Of a DNA stretch of 41,945 nt, positions 33,869 through 41,638 are shown piece by piece. The DNA is from Spirochaetota bacterium (lineage in GTDB: Bacteria > Spirochaetota > JAHITG01 > JAFGFC01): the NCBI GenBank assembly GCA_016931325.1, contig JAFGFC010000085.1, positions 1 to 41,945 on the forward strand. The letters run 5' to 3'. The notes under the pieces were generated by a model. It was not told where the DNA came from. It did no database searches and was given only the letters and a program-made list of their open reading frames with translations. A program made the translations under genes and the position numbers. Numbering within the stretch: the stretch's first letter is position 1; every line of letters starts with the position of its first letter.

Positions 33869-35038
33869 CTATTTTTTCCAGAAAAATTTCAAAAAAAGAA
33901 GGTCTTTTTTCCCATTATCAGGCGAAACAGTGGCTCCGGTTATCAGAAAGAGGTTGTCTTCAATAGGAACCATGTCTTCCGCTTCATCATCGCCTGTCGG
34001 ACCCCATGTAAAATCATCTTTTTTATTTCCTGATTCATCAAGTGTCAGGACAAAGATATTCTTTTTTTTAGTATTGATATCCTCAGAATAACCGGCCACA
34101 AGATAGTGGCCGTCGGCTTTCAATATCCTTTTGGGTATATCATCTTTCAATCCCCCGTATGTTTTCTCCCAGATGATTTCACCCAAAGAATTGATCTTCA
34201 TGATCCAGATATCCTTGTTCTGTCCTTTGAGGTTCTTGGACCCTGCAATAAGATATCCACCGCTAACGGATATAATATCCTGTCCTGTGTCGTCATTTTC
34301 CTCACCATAATTCTTATCCCAGAGCCTGTTGCCATTTTTATCTATTTTCAGGATCCATAGGTCCTTGTTCTTTGGGGAGAGACTGATAGAGCCGATAACG
34401 ATATAGCCGTCAGGGACTTCACAGATACCGGTAGCATAATCATCATGCCCGGTCCCGAAAGTATGATCCCACAGCCTGTTCCCATTTTCATCGATCTTCA
34501 GGATATAGAGATCCTGTCGCCCTTTTCCCGTTGAAGATGACCATCCGCAGATCAGTATCCCGTCTTTAACAGCCAGACTGCATTCCGCTCCATCCCATTC
34601 CCGTCCGCCATAGGTTTTTTCCCATATTTTATGGCCTTCTTGGTCGATCTTTATGATATAGATATCTCCATTCCCTTTACCAAAAGAATAAGTCGTGCCA
34701 ATAATATAAAAAAAGTGATTATCCATACTGCAAATTGATTCACCCCAGTCAATATGAGGTCCCCCGAATGTCTTGCTCATGAGAGTATCCCTCTGTCGAT
34801 TGATCAAAAGGACCCAGACATCACTCCAGGAACCTTTGGCTTTTGTGCTGCCCACTACCATATACCTGTCAGAAGAGATCTTTAAGATAGATTTCCCGTA
34901 ATCGTCTTCTTCCCCGCCGTAAGTAATAACTTCTTTATCTGTTTTAATAGAAGTCACCTTTTCTTCGAATTTATTTTCAGTAGCGCATGACAGAAAGAAT
35001 AATAGAACCAATAAAATATATATAATAGGCTTGTACAT
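33869..35038 (-). CDS. Lipoprotein with a seven-repeat beta-propeller-like fold
   Basis: The 389-residue protein begins MYKPIIYILLVLLFFLSC, a lipoprotein signal with Cys18; the FLS before it is a relaxed lipobox of the kind accepted in spirochaetes. Seven repeats of about 48 residues follow, each marked by a [YFW]GG...DD motif and an 'IWILKID..GN.LWDKTYG' strand pair. The C-terminal strand (DLLFLKFFWKK) matches the part missing from the first repeat, so a closed seven-bladed propeller with velcro closure is likely. No catalytic residues are recognised. No clear ribosome binding site precedes the ATG. It probably sits on the outer or inner membrane surface. Confidence 0.75.
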   Translation of the reverse strand: MYKPIIYILLVLLFFLSCATENKFEEKVTSIKTDKEVITYGGEEDDYGKSILKISSDRYMVVGSTKAKGSWSDVWVLLINRQRDTLMSKTFGGPHIDWGESICSMDNHFFYIIGTTYSFGKGNGDIYIIKIDQEGHKIWEKTYGGREWDGAECSLAVKDGILICGWSSSTGKGRQDLYILKIDENGNRLWDHTFGTGHDDYATGICEVPDGYIVIGSISLSPKNKDLWILKIDKNGNRLWDKNYGEENDDTGQDIISVSGGYLIAGSKNLKGQNKDIWIMKINSLGEIIWEKTYGGLKDDIPKRILKADGHYLVAGYSEDINTKKKNIFVLTLDESGNKKDDFTWGPTGDDEAEDMVPIEDNLFLITGATVSPDNGKKDLLFLKFFWKK

Positions 35039-35090
35039 TTCAGTTTATTTATTTTTAAAAAGGATACAAGTACCCTGTCGGGGCACAAGT

Positions 35091-35147
35091 GGGTCGAGGA
35101 TTCTAGTGTTTTTGATTAAACTTTTATTTACTTGAATCCTTGAACCC
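35091..35147. repeat. Palindrome with 'TTGAATCC/TTGAACCC' words
   Basis: The left arm 35091-35108 (GGGTCGAGGATTCTAGTG) and right arm 35130-35147 (ACTTGAATCCTTGAACCC) are imperfect inverted copies. Further CTGGACTCC/CTGGAATCC variants continue to about 35165. It lies in the 364-bp gap between the lipoprotein and archease genes. Confidence 0.55.
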
Positions 35148-35224
35148 TGGACTCCTGGAATCCTTCTTTAATAATATTATTGGCCTCTTTTAAAAAGATA
35201 TAAAGTAAAATAACAAAGTCAAGA

Positions 35225-35401
35225 CCACTGACCAGAGATAAAGATAAGAAAAACCACTGAAAACACTGACAGCACTGAAAATTTATAAGAAAATCTATGA
35301 AAGTATTTATTTGTGAATTCTCAGTTAAACTATGATTTTTAATTTCTTTAAATTCAGAGAATTCAATGACTTCAGTGGTTAAATCTTTGAAATCTCTGTG
35401 G
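35225..35401. repeat. Long imperfect inverted repeat of 'CCACTGAA / CAGAGAT' words
   Basis: Arms of about 60 nt (35225-35284 and 35341-35401) carry the same words in the same inverted order: CCACTGA or CCACAGA, then CAGAGAT, AAAGAT, AACCACTGAA, and CACTGA or CATTGA. The right arm ends just before the archease stop codon (35403), so the hairpin would form the 3' end of the lptG-archease mRNA. No gene is visible in this gap. Confidence 0.6.
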
Positions 35402-35402
35402 A

Positions 35403-35825
35403 TTAAATATCAAATATGACATTGGTGGTGAACTTCTTTCCTGACTTTTTAATATGAAGGCCATGGTAAGTGATGGTTTTGATCTCGTGTTTATAAAGGT
35501 GCAAGGGAATCTCCTCCTTTAGAAAATCACCTGAAACAGTGATGCATAAAGAATCCTTTTTTAATAAATCGATATCGACCTGTTTCCCGACAAAACGGTT
35601 AATATTATAATATTCCAGCAATTTTTTTAATATGTTGAATAAGAGCTGATCATAATCTTTTCCGGTGATCCTGATCCTGATCTTTTTTTTCAACCGTATC
35701 TTATCCAGACTGATGAGATTTTCATATAAAATTAATGCAGCGGCCTGATAGATCTCTTCTTTCGAATCAGCTGTGATCTTTACTCCCAGATCAGCTGTAT
35801 GGTCTATATAAGTGTATTTCCACAT
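35403..35825 (-). CDS. Archease (RtcB RNA ligase cofactor protein)
   Basis: This 140-residue protein has the family's length and hallmarks: an N-terminal YIDHTADLGVKI with the conserved DHTAD, an EEIYQAAALILYENL helix, a DYDQLLFNILKKLLEYY helix, and the C-terminal HEIKTITYHGLHIKK followed by a strand ending FDI. Archease speeds guanylylation and turnover of the RNA ligase RtcB, which repairs or splices RNAs with 2',3'-cyclic phosphate ends. No rtcB is in the window. The ATG lies 3 nt after the stop of the LptG-like gene, with no obvious Shine-Dalgarno of its own, so it is probably translated by coupling on the same mRNA. Confidence 0.88.
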   Translation of the reverse strand: MWKYTYIDHTADLGVKITADSKEEIYQAAALILYENLISLDKIRLKKKIRIRITGKDYDQLLFNILKKLLEYYNINRFVGKQVDIDLLKKDSLCITVSGDFLKEEIPLHLYKHEIKTITYHGLHIKKSGKKFTTNVIFDI

Positions 35826-35828
35826 GGT

Positions 35829-36938
35829 TCAGGTGGGGATCTTTTTATGGATAAAAAAACTGATAACAAGAAAGATACAATTTCCCATCCAGGCGGCTAC
35901 GACAGCCGGAAGGATCCCGTTCTTTCCCATAGAAACACCAATATTGAGAATGACCCAGTACACAAAGCTGACCATAAGTGACAGCCCCATACTGATAACG
36001 ATAACACTTCGGGTAGAATAGATCGATAAAGGGGCCCCTATTAGCATCATAAGAAGACAGGTAAAAGGAAAAGAGAATTTCAAATGGAAGTCGACCAGCT
36101 CTTTCTGGTATTGAAACCCGCTTGACTTTAACCGGTTTATATATTGTACAGCTTCCTTAATGGTCAATTCGGTTATGTCAGTCCTGGTGTATTCAAAATC
36201 AGAAGGTTTTTCAGGAATGGGGATCTCTTTTTCTTCAAAGCTCTCCACTTCCTCCAGTTCTTTGAATTCATTCAATTTGCGGATGACTCCGTTTTTAAAG
36301 ATCCACAATTCCTTCATTTCATCCCATACGGCCAATCTCGCGTCGATACGGTACAGGATCTTTTCTTTATCGGGTGATGTCCTGAAGACATGTATATTTT
36401 CCAGCTGTTTTTCTTTTGAATTATAATATTTGATATGGTAAACAAAATTATGCTTGCCGTACATGGAAAAATTACGCCTGTCTTTGGCATAAATAATATT
36501 TTTAAATTTATTATAAATATCAATGGATTTTCTCTGGGAAGGCACGACAACCGACTCATTGAAGAAAACAAACAGGATACTTAATAATAAACCGGTAATA
36601 TAGAGATATGCGATGATACGATAAAAGCTTATACCGCCGGTTATCATAGCCACGATCTCCCTGTTCTTCGCCATGATCCCCAGGGAAAAAACAACAGCAA
36701 AAAGGATGGCGATGGGCGAGAGCTCGACAATAAAAAAAGGTGTTTTATACAGATAATAGTAAATGACATCGATAAATTTTATATTTCTGGAGATAAAAAA
36801 ATCCAGTCGTTCCATCAGCTCAATAAGATGATTGACAATAACGATGAGAAACAGGGCACCAAAGAAGGTTTTAACGAATTCGATCAGTATATATCTGTCG
36901 ATAATAGTCGGTTTAAGTGTTTTTATATCAAACGGCAT
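35829..36938 (-). CDS. LptF/LptG-family LPS export permease
   Basis: The 369-residue protein has the family layout: two or three N-terminal helices (IDRYILIEFVKTFFGALFLI, ELSPIAILFAVVFSLG, then the REIVAMITGGISFYRIIAY cytoplasmic coupling segment), a periplasmic beta-jellyroll-like domain (about 130-265), and three C-terminal helices (LKFSFPFTCLLMMLIGAPLS onward). LptF and LptG form the membrane part of the LptB2FG transporter that extracts LPS from the inner membrane. Only one of the pair is encoded here. The sequence does not decide between F and G, though G is often the more divergent one. Its promoter lies so close that the ATG should be at the transcript's 5' end. Confidence 0.85.
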   Translation of the reverse strand: MPFDIKTLKPTIIDRYILIEFVKTFFGALFLIVIVNHLIELMERLDFFISRNIKFIDVIYYYLYKTPFFIVELSPIAILFAVVFSLGIMAKNREIVAMITGGISFYRIIAYLYITGLLLSILFVFFNESVVVPSQRKSIDIYNKFKNIIYAKDRRNFSMYGKHNFVYHIKYYNSKEKQLENIHVFRTSPDKEKILYRIDARLAVWDEMKELWIFKNGVIRKLNEFKELEEVESFEEKEIPIPEKPSDFEYTRTDITELTIKEAVQYINRLKSSGFQYQKELVDFHLKFSFPFTCLLMMLIGAPLSIYSTRSVIVISMGLSLMVSFVYWVILNIGVSMGKNGILPAVVAAWMGNCIFLVISFFIHKKIPT

Positions 36939-36944
36939 GAAGAT

Positions 36945-36973
36945 AATATAGAGGTTATAAATTATTTAGTCAA
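36945..36973 (-). promoter_or_regulatory. Promoter of the LptG-like gene, with a leaderless arrangement
   Basis: Read on the minus strand, TTGACT (36968-36973) and TATATT (36945-36950) are 17 nt apart. Only 6 nt separate the -10 box from the ATG at 36936-36938, so the A of the ATG falls on the expected start site. No Shine-Dalgarno is possible. Confidence 0.72.
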
Positions 36974-36992
36974 GGGAGAAGGGGAGTGTCCC

Positions 36993-39140
36993 TTAAAGTT
37001 TTATCAGATTAATATTGTCCCAGCTGGCATAGGTAGGGATATGAGTAAATAAAAATATTTGATTGTCGGACATAATAGAATAAAGGATCTGTTTCACTGT
37101 TTCCAGTCGTTTATCATCAAAATTAACAAAGGGATCGTCTAAAAGGAGGGGCAGACGGGTTACATTATTGATCTCATTTATCAAAGCCAGCCTGATGGAA
37201 AAATAGAGCTGCTCTTCAGCGCCGCAACTCAGGGAGGAAAAATTCACCTCCCGGGAGTTATGGAATTTGATAATAGGTTGAAACTCTCTGGTCATGGTGA
37301 TCCCTGTGTACCTGTCATTTGTGATCCTTTTATAGATCCGGGATATGTTCCTGGAAAGCCTTTCCAGATGCCTTTCCTGATATTCAACAATGGATTCATG
37401 AAGGGTATTGATCGACTCCGTAAGGCTCTCTTTCTGGAACCGAGAATCCTTATACTCTTCTTCCATCTGCTCCAGATGGTCCTGAAGACTTTCAAGGCTC
37501 TGATCCTCCGTAAATGTGGAAGCCTGTCGTTTTTGCAGATCCCAGATCGTGCTTTTTAACCTGTCAATATCCTTTTCCAATTTATGGATATCTGAATTGA
37601 GTTTTTGTCCGTAAGACACGCCTTCCCGCGGGTTGTCTTTATAGGATCTTAAAAAGGGATTGTCCTGCTCGATTTCAGTAAGCGTTTTGTTCAGTATGAT
37701 AAGTTCAGATTGAATTTTAGAGCTGCTTTTGCCGAGCTCGGCAGGGTCTTTCATGTTCTTCAGGGTATATTTTAAACTTTTTATATCTGAGGATAGATTC
37801 TTGTATTCGTCATAGAGAGAAGAAAATTTATCTTCCTGGAGCAAAGGCAGAAACGGTTTTAGCGTATTCTTTAAAATGCCTGTTTCTTTTTTTAAATTCT
37901 CGATTTCTTTTATTAAAATATCCTTCATGGTACTGATCTCAAACTTGTTTCTGGTATGTTTAAATACATTGATCAATATAAGGGCCAGAGCACCCAGACC
38001 GATAGCACCGGCAACATAGTATAAATAAGATATTTGGAATTTCCAGGCCGCCAGACCGCTTAAAAGGCTGATGATAAATAAATTCGAGGCTAAAATAAAT
38101 GTTCTGATAAACAAAGGTTTTTTATCAGGCAGGGTTTCTAATCGGGTCTTTTTTTCGTCGATCTCCTGATTGCGATTTTTATATGTTTTAAAATTATCAA
38201 CAATATCTTCGGTTATCTTTCTGAAATCAGAAAAATGACTTGTCCCATACTTTTCTTTATTCTCCAGGTCCTGTGTGATCTCTTTGATCCTGTTGATCTC
38301 CTGGCTTATCTCGCTGTGCCTTACCAGAAGCATGTTGTATTTTTCGGCTGTATCGGTGTATTTTTTTATCGAGGAAAACTGGTCTTGTAAGGTTTTTAGC
38401 TCTCTCTCCTTTTCCCCCTTCTGGTTCTCCATCTTGACGATCTTTTCGTCTATTTCTGATGTCTTGATACTGGCTTCGACCACCTGGTTTTTTTTAGACT
38501 CGATCTCTTTAATGGACAGCTCCAGCTGTTCCAGCTTCCTGTCCTTGTTCTTGTCTGAAATATTCTTCCATGGGCTTTTTTTTGTAATATCGAAATATTT
38601 TTCCATCCATGATTTTAAAATATCCTTATAATTTGTTCCCACGGCCCCTGTAATGATCTGTTGTATATCACCGCTGATCTCTGTCTCCAGAGAACGCTGG
38701 CTCACGATACTGGTATTAATAAAAATATCTTCATTATTTAATCCGATCACTTCTTTTAATAAATTCAAATAGTGTTGTTTTTCTTCGGTTCTTGATTGGG
38801 CCGATACATTTCCTGTGAAAAGGCTTTTTTTATGTTTCCCTTCTTTTTTTATAAAAATAACAGTGTTGGTATCAAAATCTCTTTTCATGGCATATTCCCT
38901 GTCATCCAGGAAAAAAACAATCTCTCCTGAATGATTTTTGCTTTGAACCCAACTCTGATATTTGTTTCCCCATTCGGATTTTTTTAAACCAAAGATAATC
39001 GATGTGATCGCTTTAAAAAGAGTGGATTTACCTGATTCATTGGGTCCGAGAATAACATTTATCTTATCCGGTGCAAATTCAAAAGAGGATCTCTTGTTAA
39101 AAAGGCCGAACCCTTCTAATATGATCTTTTTTAATTTCAT
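36993..39140 (-). CDS. YhaN/SbcC-like AAA ATPase with central membrane hairpin
   Basis: The 715-residue SMC-like protein has Walker A GPNESGKST at residues 32-40, long coiled coils on both sides of the centre, and C-terminal SSLSCGAEEQLYFSIRLAL (signature) and LPLLLDDPFVNFDDKRL (Walker B/D loop). About residues 340-395 hold two adjacent hydrophobic helices (TFILASNLFIISLLSGLAAW and YYVAGAIGLGALALILINVF) where SbcC would carry the zinc hook. Such an insert is typical of YhaN. The family partners a metallophosphoesterase nuclease in DNA end processing, and the upstream gene is exactly that. The ATG shares one base with that gene's stop (TAATG), indicating coupled translation and a complex. Confidence 0.85.
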   Translation of the reverse strand: MKLKKIILEGFGLFNKRSSFEFAPDKINVILGPNESGKSTLFKAITSIIFGLKKSEWGNKYQSWVQSKNHSGEIVFFLDDREYAMKRDFDTNTVIFIKKEGKHKKSLFTGNVSAQSRTEEKQHYLNLLKEVIGLNNEDIFINTSIVSQRSLETEISGDIQQIITGAVGTNYKDILKSWMEKYFDITKKSPWKNISDKNKDRKLEQLELSIKEIESKKNQVVEASIKTSEIDEKIVKMENQKGEKERELKTLQDQFSSIKKYTDTAEKYNMLLVRHSEISQEINRIKEITQDLENKEKYGTSHFSDFRKITEDIVDNFKTYKNRNQEIDEKKTRLETLPDKKPLFIRTFILASNLFIISLLSGLAAWKFQISYLYYVAGAIGLGALALILINVFKHTRNKFEISTMKDILIKEIENLKKETGILKNTLKPFLPLLQEDKFSSLYDEYKNLSSDIKSLKYTLKNMKDPAELGKSSSKIQSELIILNKTLTEIEQDNPFLRSYKDNPREGVSYGQKLNSDIHKLEKDIDRLKSTIWDLQKRQASTFTEDQSLESLQDHLEQMEEEYKDSRFQKESLTESINTLHESIVEYQERHLERLSRNISRIYKRITNDRYTGITMTREFQPIIKFHNSREVNFSSLSCGAEEQLYFSIRLALINEINNVTRLPLLLDDPFVNFDDKRLETVKQILYSIMSDNQIFLFTHIPTYASWDNINLIKL

Positions 39141-40270
39141 TACTTTATAAATTTCTGAAAACCCAGATGAATAGCCCGCTCAATAATGGCTTTCTGTCCG
39201 GCGGTTTTTGATCTGTCATATTTTTGGAAAAGTTTCTTAAAATATATGCCTCTGACAGTTTCTTCCTTCATGATCTGTTGTATCAGAGCGCTGTCCATAT
39301 ATTGGATATTATTCTTTAACCGGACAGAAAAGAAATCCGACTCTGTCTGTAACAGGATCTCTTCTTCATTGACGGAAAAATCAGCAACCCCGTCAAGAAG
39401 AAGGGTAAGGATCCTTTCTTTATCAGCCATTTTTTTGATCTTTTTGATCAAATCCTGCTGGGTTGAGACCTTTTCCATCGAAAGGTCGATTTTTTCAAGA
39501 ATACATTGAATATTGAAAAATTTAACTTTTTTAATGGCCCCTTCGCCGTTCATCTGAAAATCGACCTGTAATGCATGATGTTCTCCATATTCGTCTATTT
39601 TTAAGGGGTATAGTGAACCGCTGTAGGCCGCTGTATGGCTTTTATCCACTTCAAGGATATGGGAAGAATGAAAATGACCCAGCGCCAGATAGTTCAAATT
39701 GGTCTTTTTGAACTCCTCGACCGAGAAAGGCAGATCCCGTTCCCGGATATTAACTCCTTTGCTTTCCAGAGTGCCATGAAGAAGGCCAATATGGATCCCT
39801 TCCTCTTTTTTGACTTTAAATCCTGATAGGATCCTTTGCTTTCCCATCCCGGGTTCAAAAACACCTCCATAGAGAAAAACATTTTCTCCTCTCAGATCGA
39901 ATTGAGTGACATAATCGAACTTGTTTTGCTTAATGACCGTACCGGGAAATTCTTCGGTTTTGTAAATGCTGTTCTTATATCCATAACTATCGTGATTACC
40001 CGGTAAAAGGATAAGATTAACACCCTTATGGACTAAAGCCGCTAATGCTTCTTTCACCTGGATCTTGATCCGGCTGGGAGGATTATGGGTATGGAAAAGG
40101 TCCCCGGCTATCAGGAGTATATCGACTCTGTGTTCAGATCGGGAACAATACGCTAAAAGTTCTTTAAAGGCCTGAAAAGCCTTTTCCTGCATGATAGTAG
40201 AATTTTCACCTGTAAAAGAAAAATCATTCCCGAAATGGAGATCAGCCGTATGTATGATCCGTATGCTCAT
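39140..40270 (-). CDS. YhaO/SbcD-like DNA repair nuclease (metallophosphoesterase)
   Basis: The 376-residue protein is a calcineurin-like phosphoesterase of the SbcD/Mre11/YhaO type. All the metal motifs can be seen: HTADLHFG, IAGDLFH, LPGNHDSYG, IGLLHGT and ALGHFHSSH. The C-terminal ~120 residues are the capping and ATPase-binding region. It should act with the YhaN-like ATPase encoded next, as an Mn-dependent nuclease on DNA ends or hairpins. The start ATG at 40268-40270 has no Shine-Dalgarno and lies 6-7 nt after a candidate -10 box. Confidence 0.88.
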   Translation of the reverse strand: MSIRIIHTADLHFGNDFSFTGENSTIMQEKAFQAFKELLAYCSRSEHRVDILLIAGDLFHTHNPPSRIKIQVKEALAALVHKGVNLILLPGNHDSYGYKNSIYKTEEFPGTVIKQNKFDYVTQFDLRGENVFLYGGVFEPGMGKQRILSGFKVKKEEGIHIGLLHGTLESKGVNIRERDLPFSVEEFKKTNLNYLALGHFHSSHILEVDKSHTAAYSGSLYPLKIDEYGEHHALQVDFQMNGEGAIKKVKFFNIQCILEKIDLSMEKVSTQQDLIKKIKKMADKERILTLLLDGVADFSVNEEEILLQTESDFFSVRLKNNIQYMDSALIQQIMKEETVRGIYFKKLFQKYDRSKTAGQKAIIERAIHLGFQKFIK

Positions 40271-40277
40271 GATTTTT

Positions 40278-40306
40278 TAATAAAACGGTTGTATTTTGAA
40301 AATCAA
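40278..40306 (-). promoter_or_regulatory. Candidate promoter of yhaO-yhaN, with a leaderless arrangement
   Basis: Read on the minus strand, TTGATT (40301-40306) and TTATTA (40278-40283) are 17 nt apart; TATTAA one base on, with 18-nt spacing, is an alternative. The ATG follows after 6-7 nt. The -10 box is weaker than at the other two leaderless candidates. Confidence 0.5.
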
Positions 40307-40383
40307 GAAATATTACTTTCCTGCCTGGCGAACAAAGAGGTTTATGTGGCTTGCTTTCTAAAAGTCTGCGAGCTAAATAAATA

Positions 40384-40411
40384 TTGACGATAGATTAAAA
40401 AATTGTTAAAT
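40384..40411 (+). promoter_or_regulatory. Candidate promoter of the tRNA pair
   Basis: TTGACG (40384-40389) and TTAAAT (40406-40411) are 16 nt apart. Transcription would begin about 9 nt before tRNA-His. Confidence 0.45.
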
Positions 40412-40426
40412 TTTGCTGTTTTAGAT

Positions 40427-40501
40427 GGTGAGTGTAGCTCAATTGGTTAGAGCACTGGACTGTGGCTCCAGTTGTTGTGGGTTCAAGTCCCATCACTCAC
40501 C
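40427..40501 (+). tRNA. tRNA-His (anticodon GTG)
   Basis: A full cloverleaf can be drawn. The acceptor stem GTGAGTG (40428-40434) pairs with CACTCAC (40494-40500), and the extra encoded G-1 (40427) faces C73 (40501), the identity pair of histidine tRNA. The anticodon stem CTGGA/TCCAG encloses CTGTGGC with anticodon GTG at 40462-40464. The T-loop is TTCAAGT. The 3' CCA is not fully encoded. Confidence 0.95.
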
Positions 40502-40507
40502 CAAAAT

Positions 40508-40581
<74 letters not shown>

Positions 40582-40584
40582 CTT

Positions 40585-40660
40585 TAATAAAGGGGACAAA
40601 CACTTTTTTATTTTGATAGAGTATATACATTTCATAAAAAAGTGCTTGTCCCCTTTATTA
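40585..40660. terminator. Long hairpin of the GGGGACA family; likely bidirectional terminator
   Basis: 27-nt arms (40585-40611 and 40634-40660) match in all but one position around a 22-nt spacer. The core is GGGGACAA(A/G)CACTT followed by a T-run. It lies between the convergent tRNA pair (+) and response regulator (-), so it could end transcripts from either side. The core shares GGGGACA...ACTT with the hairpin at 31521-31570. Confidence 0.75.
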
Positions 40661-40881
40661 TGCTACATCCTGTAGCCGTACGCATAATCACATCCTTGTG
40701 ATTTAGCGTTCATTAGAAAATACCCAACTCTGCAAATGCACGCACAATCACATCCATGTGATTAGGCGTCCATTAAAAAATTCTTACCTCCTGTAGGTGC
40801 ACGCACAATCACATCTACCCTTACGGGTACTTTGCATGTGATTAGGCGTGCTTTTAAAATGCATCCTGCAAATGCACGCAC
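40661..40881. repeat. Tandem array of a ~60-bp unit, each with an AATCACAT/ATGTGATT hairpin
   Basis: Three full units and the start of a fourth follow one another. Their ACGC...GCGT hairpins begin at 40680, 40740 and 40801, a 60-61 bp period, and the fourth start is at 40876. Each stem is ACGC-nn-AATCACA(T)...(A)TGTGATT-nn-GCGT and is preceded by a CTGYARnTGC-like word. Unit 3 has about 19 extra bases in its loop, themselves a TACCC-TTAC-GGGTA hairpin. No ORF is plausible here. The array ends at the stop of the response regulator. Confidence 0.8.
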
Positions 40882-41637
40882 TCACACTTCCCTTTCCCCT
40901 TTTTTCTTTTTTTTCAGTAATTTATCAATACTGGCTTTTAATTTCTTGATGTCTATCGGCTTGGGAAAAAACGCCTTGGCTCCCAGCTTTTCAGCCTCTT
41001 TGATCTTGTCATTCACATCATATCCGCTGATCATAATGGTTACCATCTTTTGTGAACCGGGAATAACTTTGTTGATTTTTTTCAAAGTCTCCACACCGTC
41101 TATATCTTCCATTTTAACATCCAGTATCAGGACATCAGGGACCTTTCGATCTAATATGGCGATGGCTTCTTTTCCACTTGTAGCTTTTACAACTCTGTAT
41201 CCCATGTCTTTAAGGAAATGGGAGAGAGTTTCTCTGATGCCCTCTTCATCATCAACCAGCAGGATAAAAGTTTTATTAAGATTTTTCTCAAAAATGGCAA
41301 AGATCTGATCAAAATCCAGTGGTTTGTAAATAATTCCGCAAGCGCCTTCTTTTATGGCCTCGGCGATCAATTCATCAACCGCATGGGCTGTCATCATAAC
41401 AACGATAGTCTCGGGCGAGATCTTTTTAATTTCTCTGAATGTTTCGACCCCGTTCAATTTTGGCATCTTAATATCCAGAATAACCGCATCAAATGATTCC
41501 ACTTTAATGATATCGATGGCATTCAATCCGCTGGAGGCTGTGGCGACACTATACCCCTCAAGCCTCAAGATCTCGGAAAGGGTGATCCGCACACTTTCTT
41601 CATCATCAACAACTAAAATATTGGCTTTCTTTTCCAT
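40882..41637 (-). CDS. Response regulator with two tandem receiver domains
   Basis: The 251-residue protein is two CheY-like receiver domains and nothing else. Domain 1 (about 6-120) has the acidic pair D11-D12, phosphoacceptor D55 (VILDIKMP), T83 and K105 (YKP). Domain 2 (about 124-245) has D129-D130, phosphoacceptor D173 (LILDVKM), S204 and K226 (PKP). Both sites look functional. There is no DNA-binding or enzymatic output domain, so it probably acts through protein contacts or in a phosphorelay. The ATG lies 1 nt after the stop of the histidine kinase gene, its likely phosphodonor. The lysine-rich C-terminus ends in the repeat array. Confidence 0.92.
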   Translation of the reverse strand: MEKKANILVVDDEESVRITLSEILRLEGYSVATASSGLNAIDIIKVESFDAVILDIKMPKLNGVETFREIKKISPETIVVMMTAHAVDELIAEAIKEGACGIIYKPLDFDQIFAIFEKNLNKTFILLVDDEEGIRETLSHFLKDMGYRVVKATSGKEAIAILDRKVPDVLILDVKMEDIDGVETLKKINKVIPGSQKMVTIMISGYDVNDKIKEAEKLGAKAFFPKPIDIKKLKASIDKLLKKKKKGEREV

Positions 41638-41638
41638 A

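Noticed and set aside
34981-35100. Fourth leaderless gene (the lipoprotein)
   Set aside because: It also lacks a Shine-Dalgarno, but no -35/-10 pair with correct spacing lies before its ATG.
40680-40849. CRP/FNR-type operator in the AATCACAT/ATGTGATT hairpins
   Set aside because: The half-sites are everted (TCACA...TGTGA) compared with the CRP order TGTGA-N6-TCACA, and no promoter is adjacent.
40661-40881. CRISPR array or integron attC sites
   Set aside because: Repeats follow each other without unique spacers, stems vary, and there are no cas genes, integrase or attC core sites.
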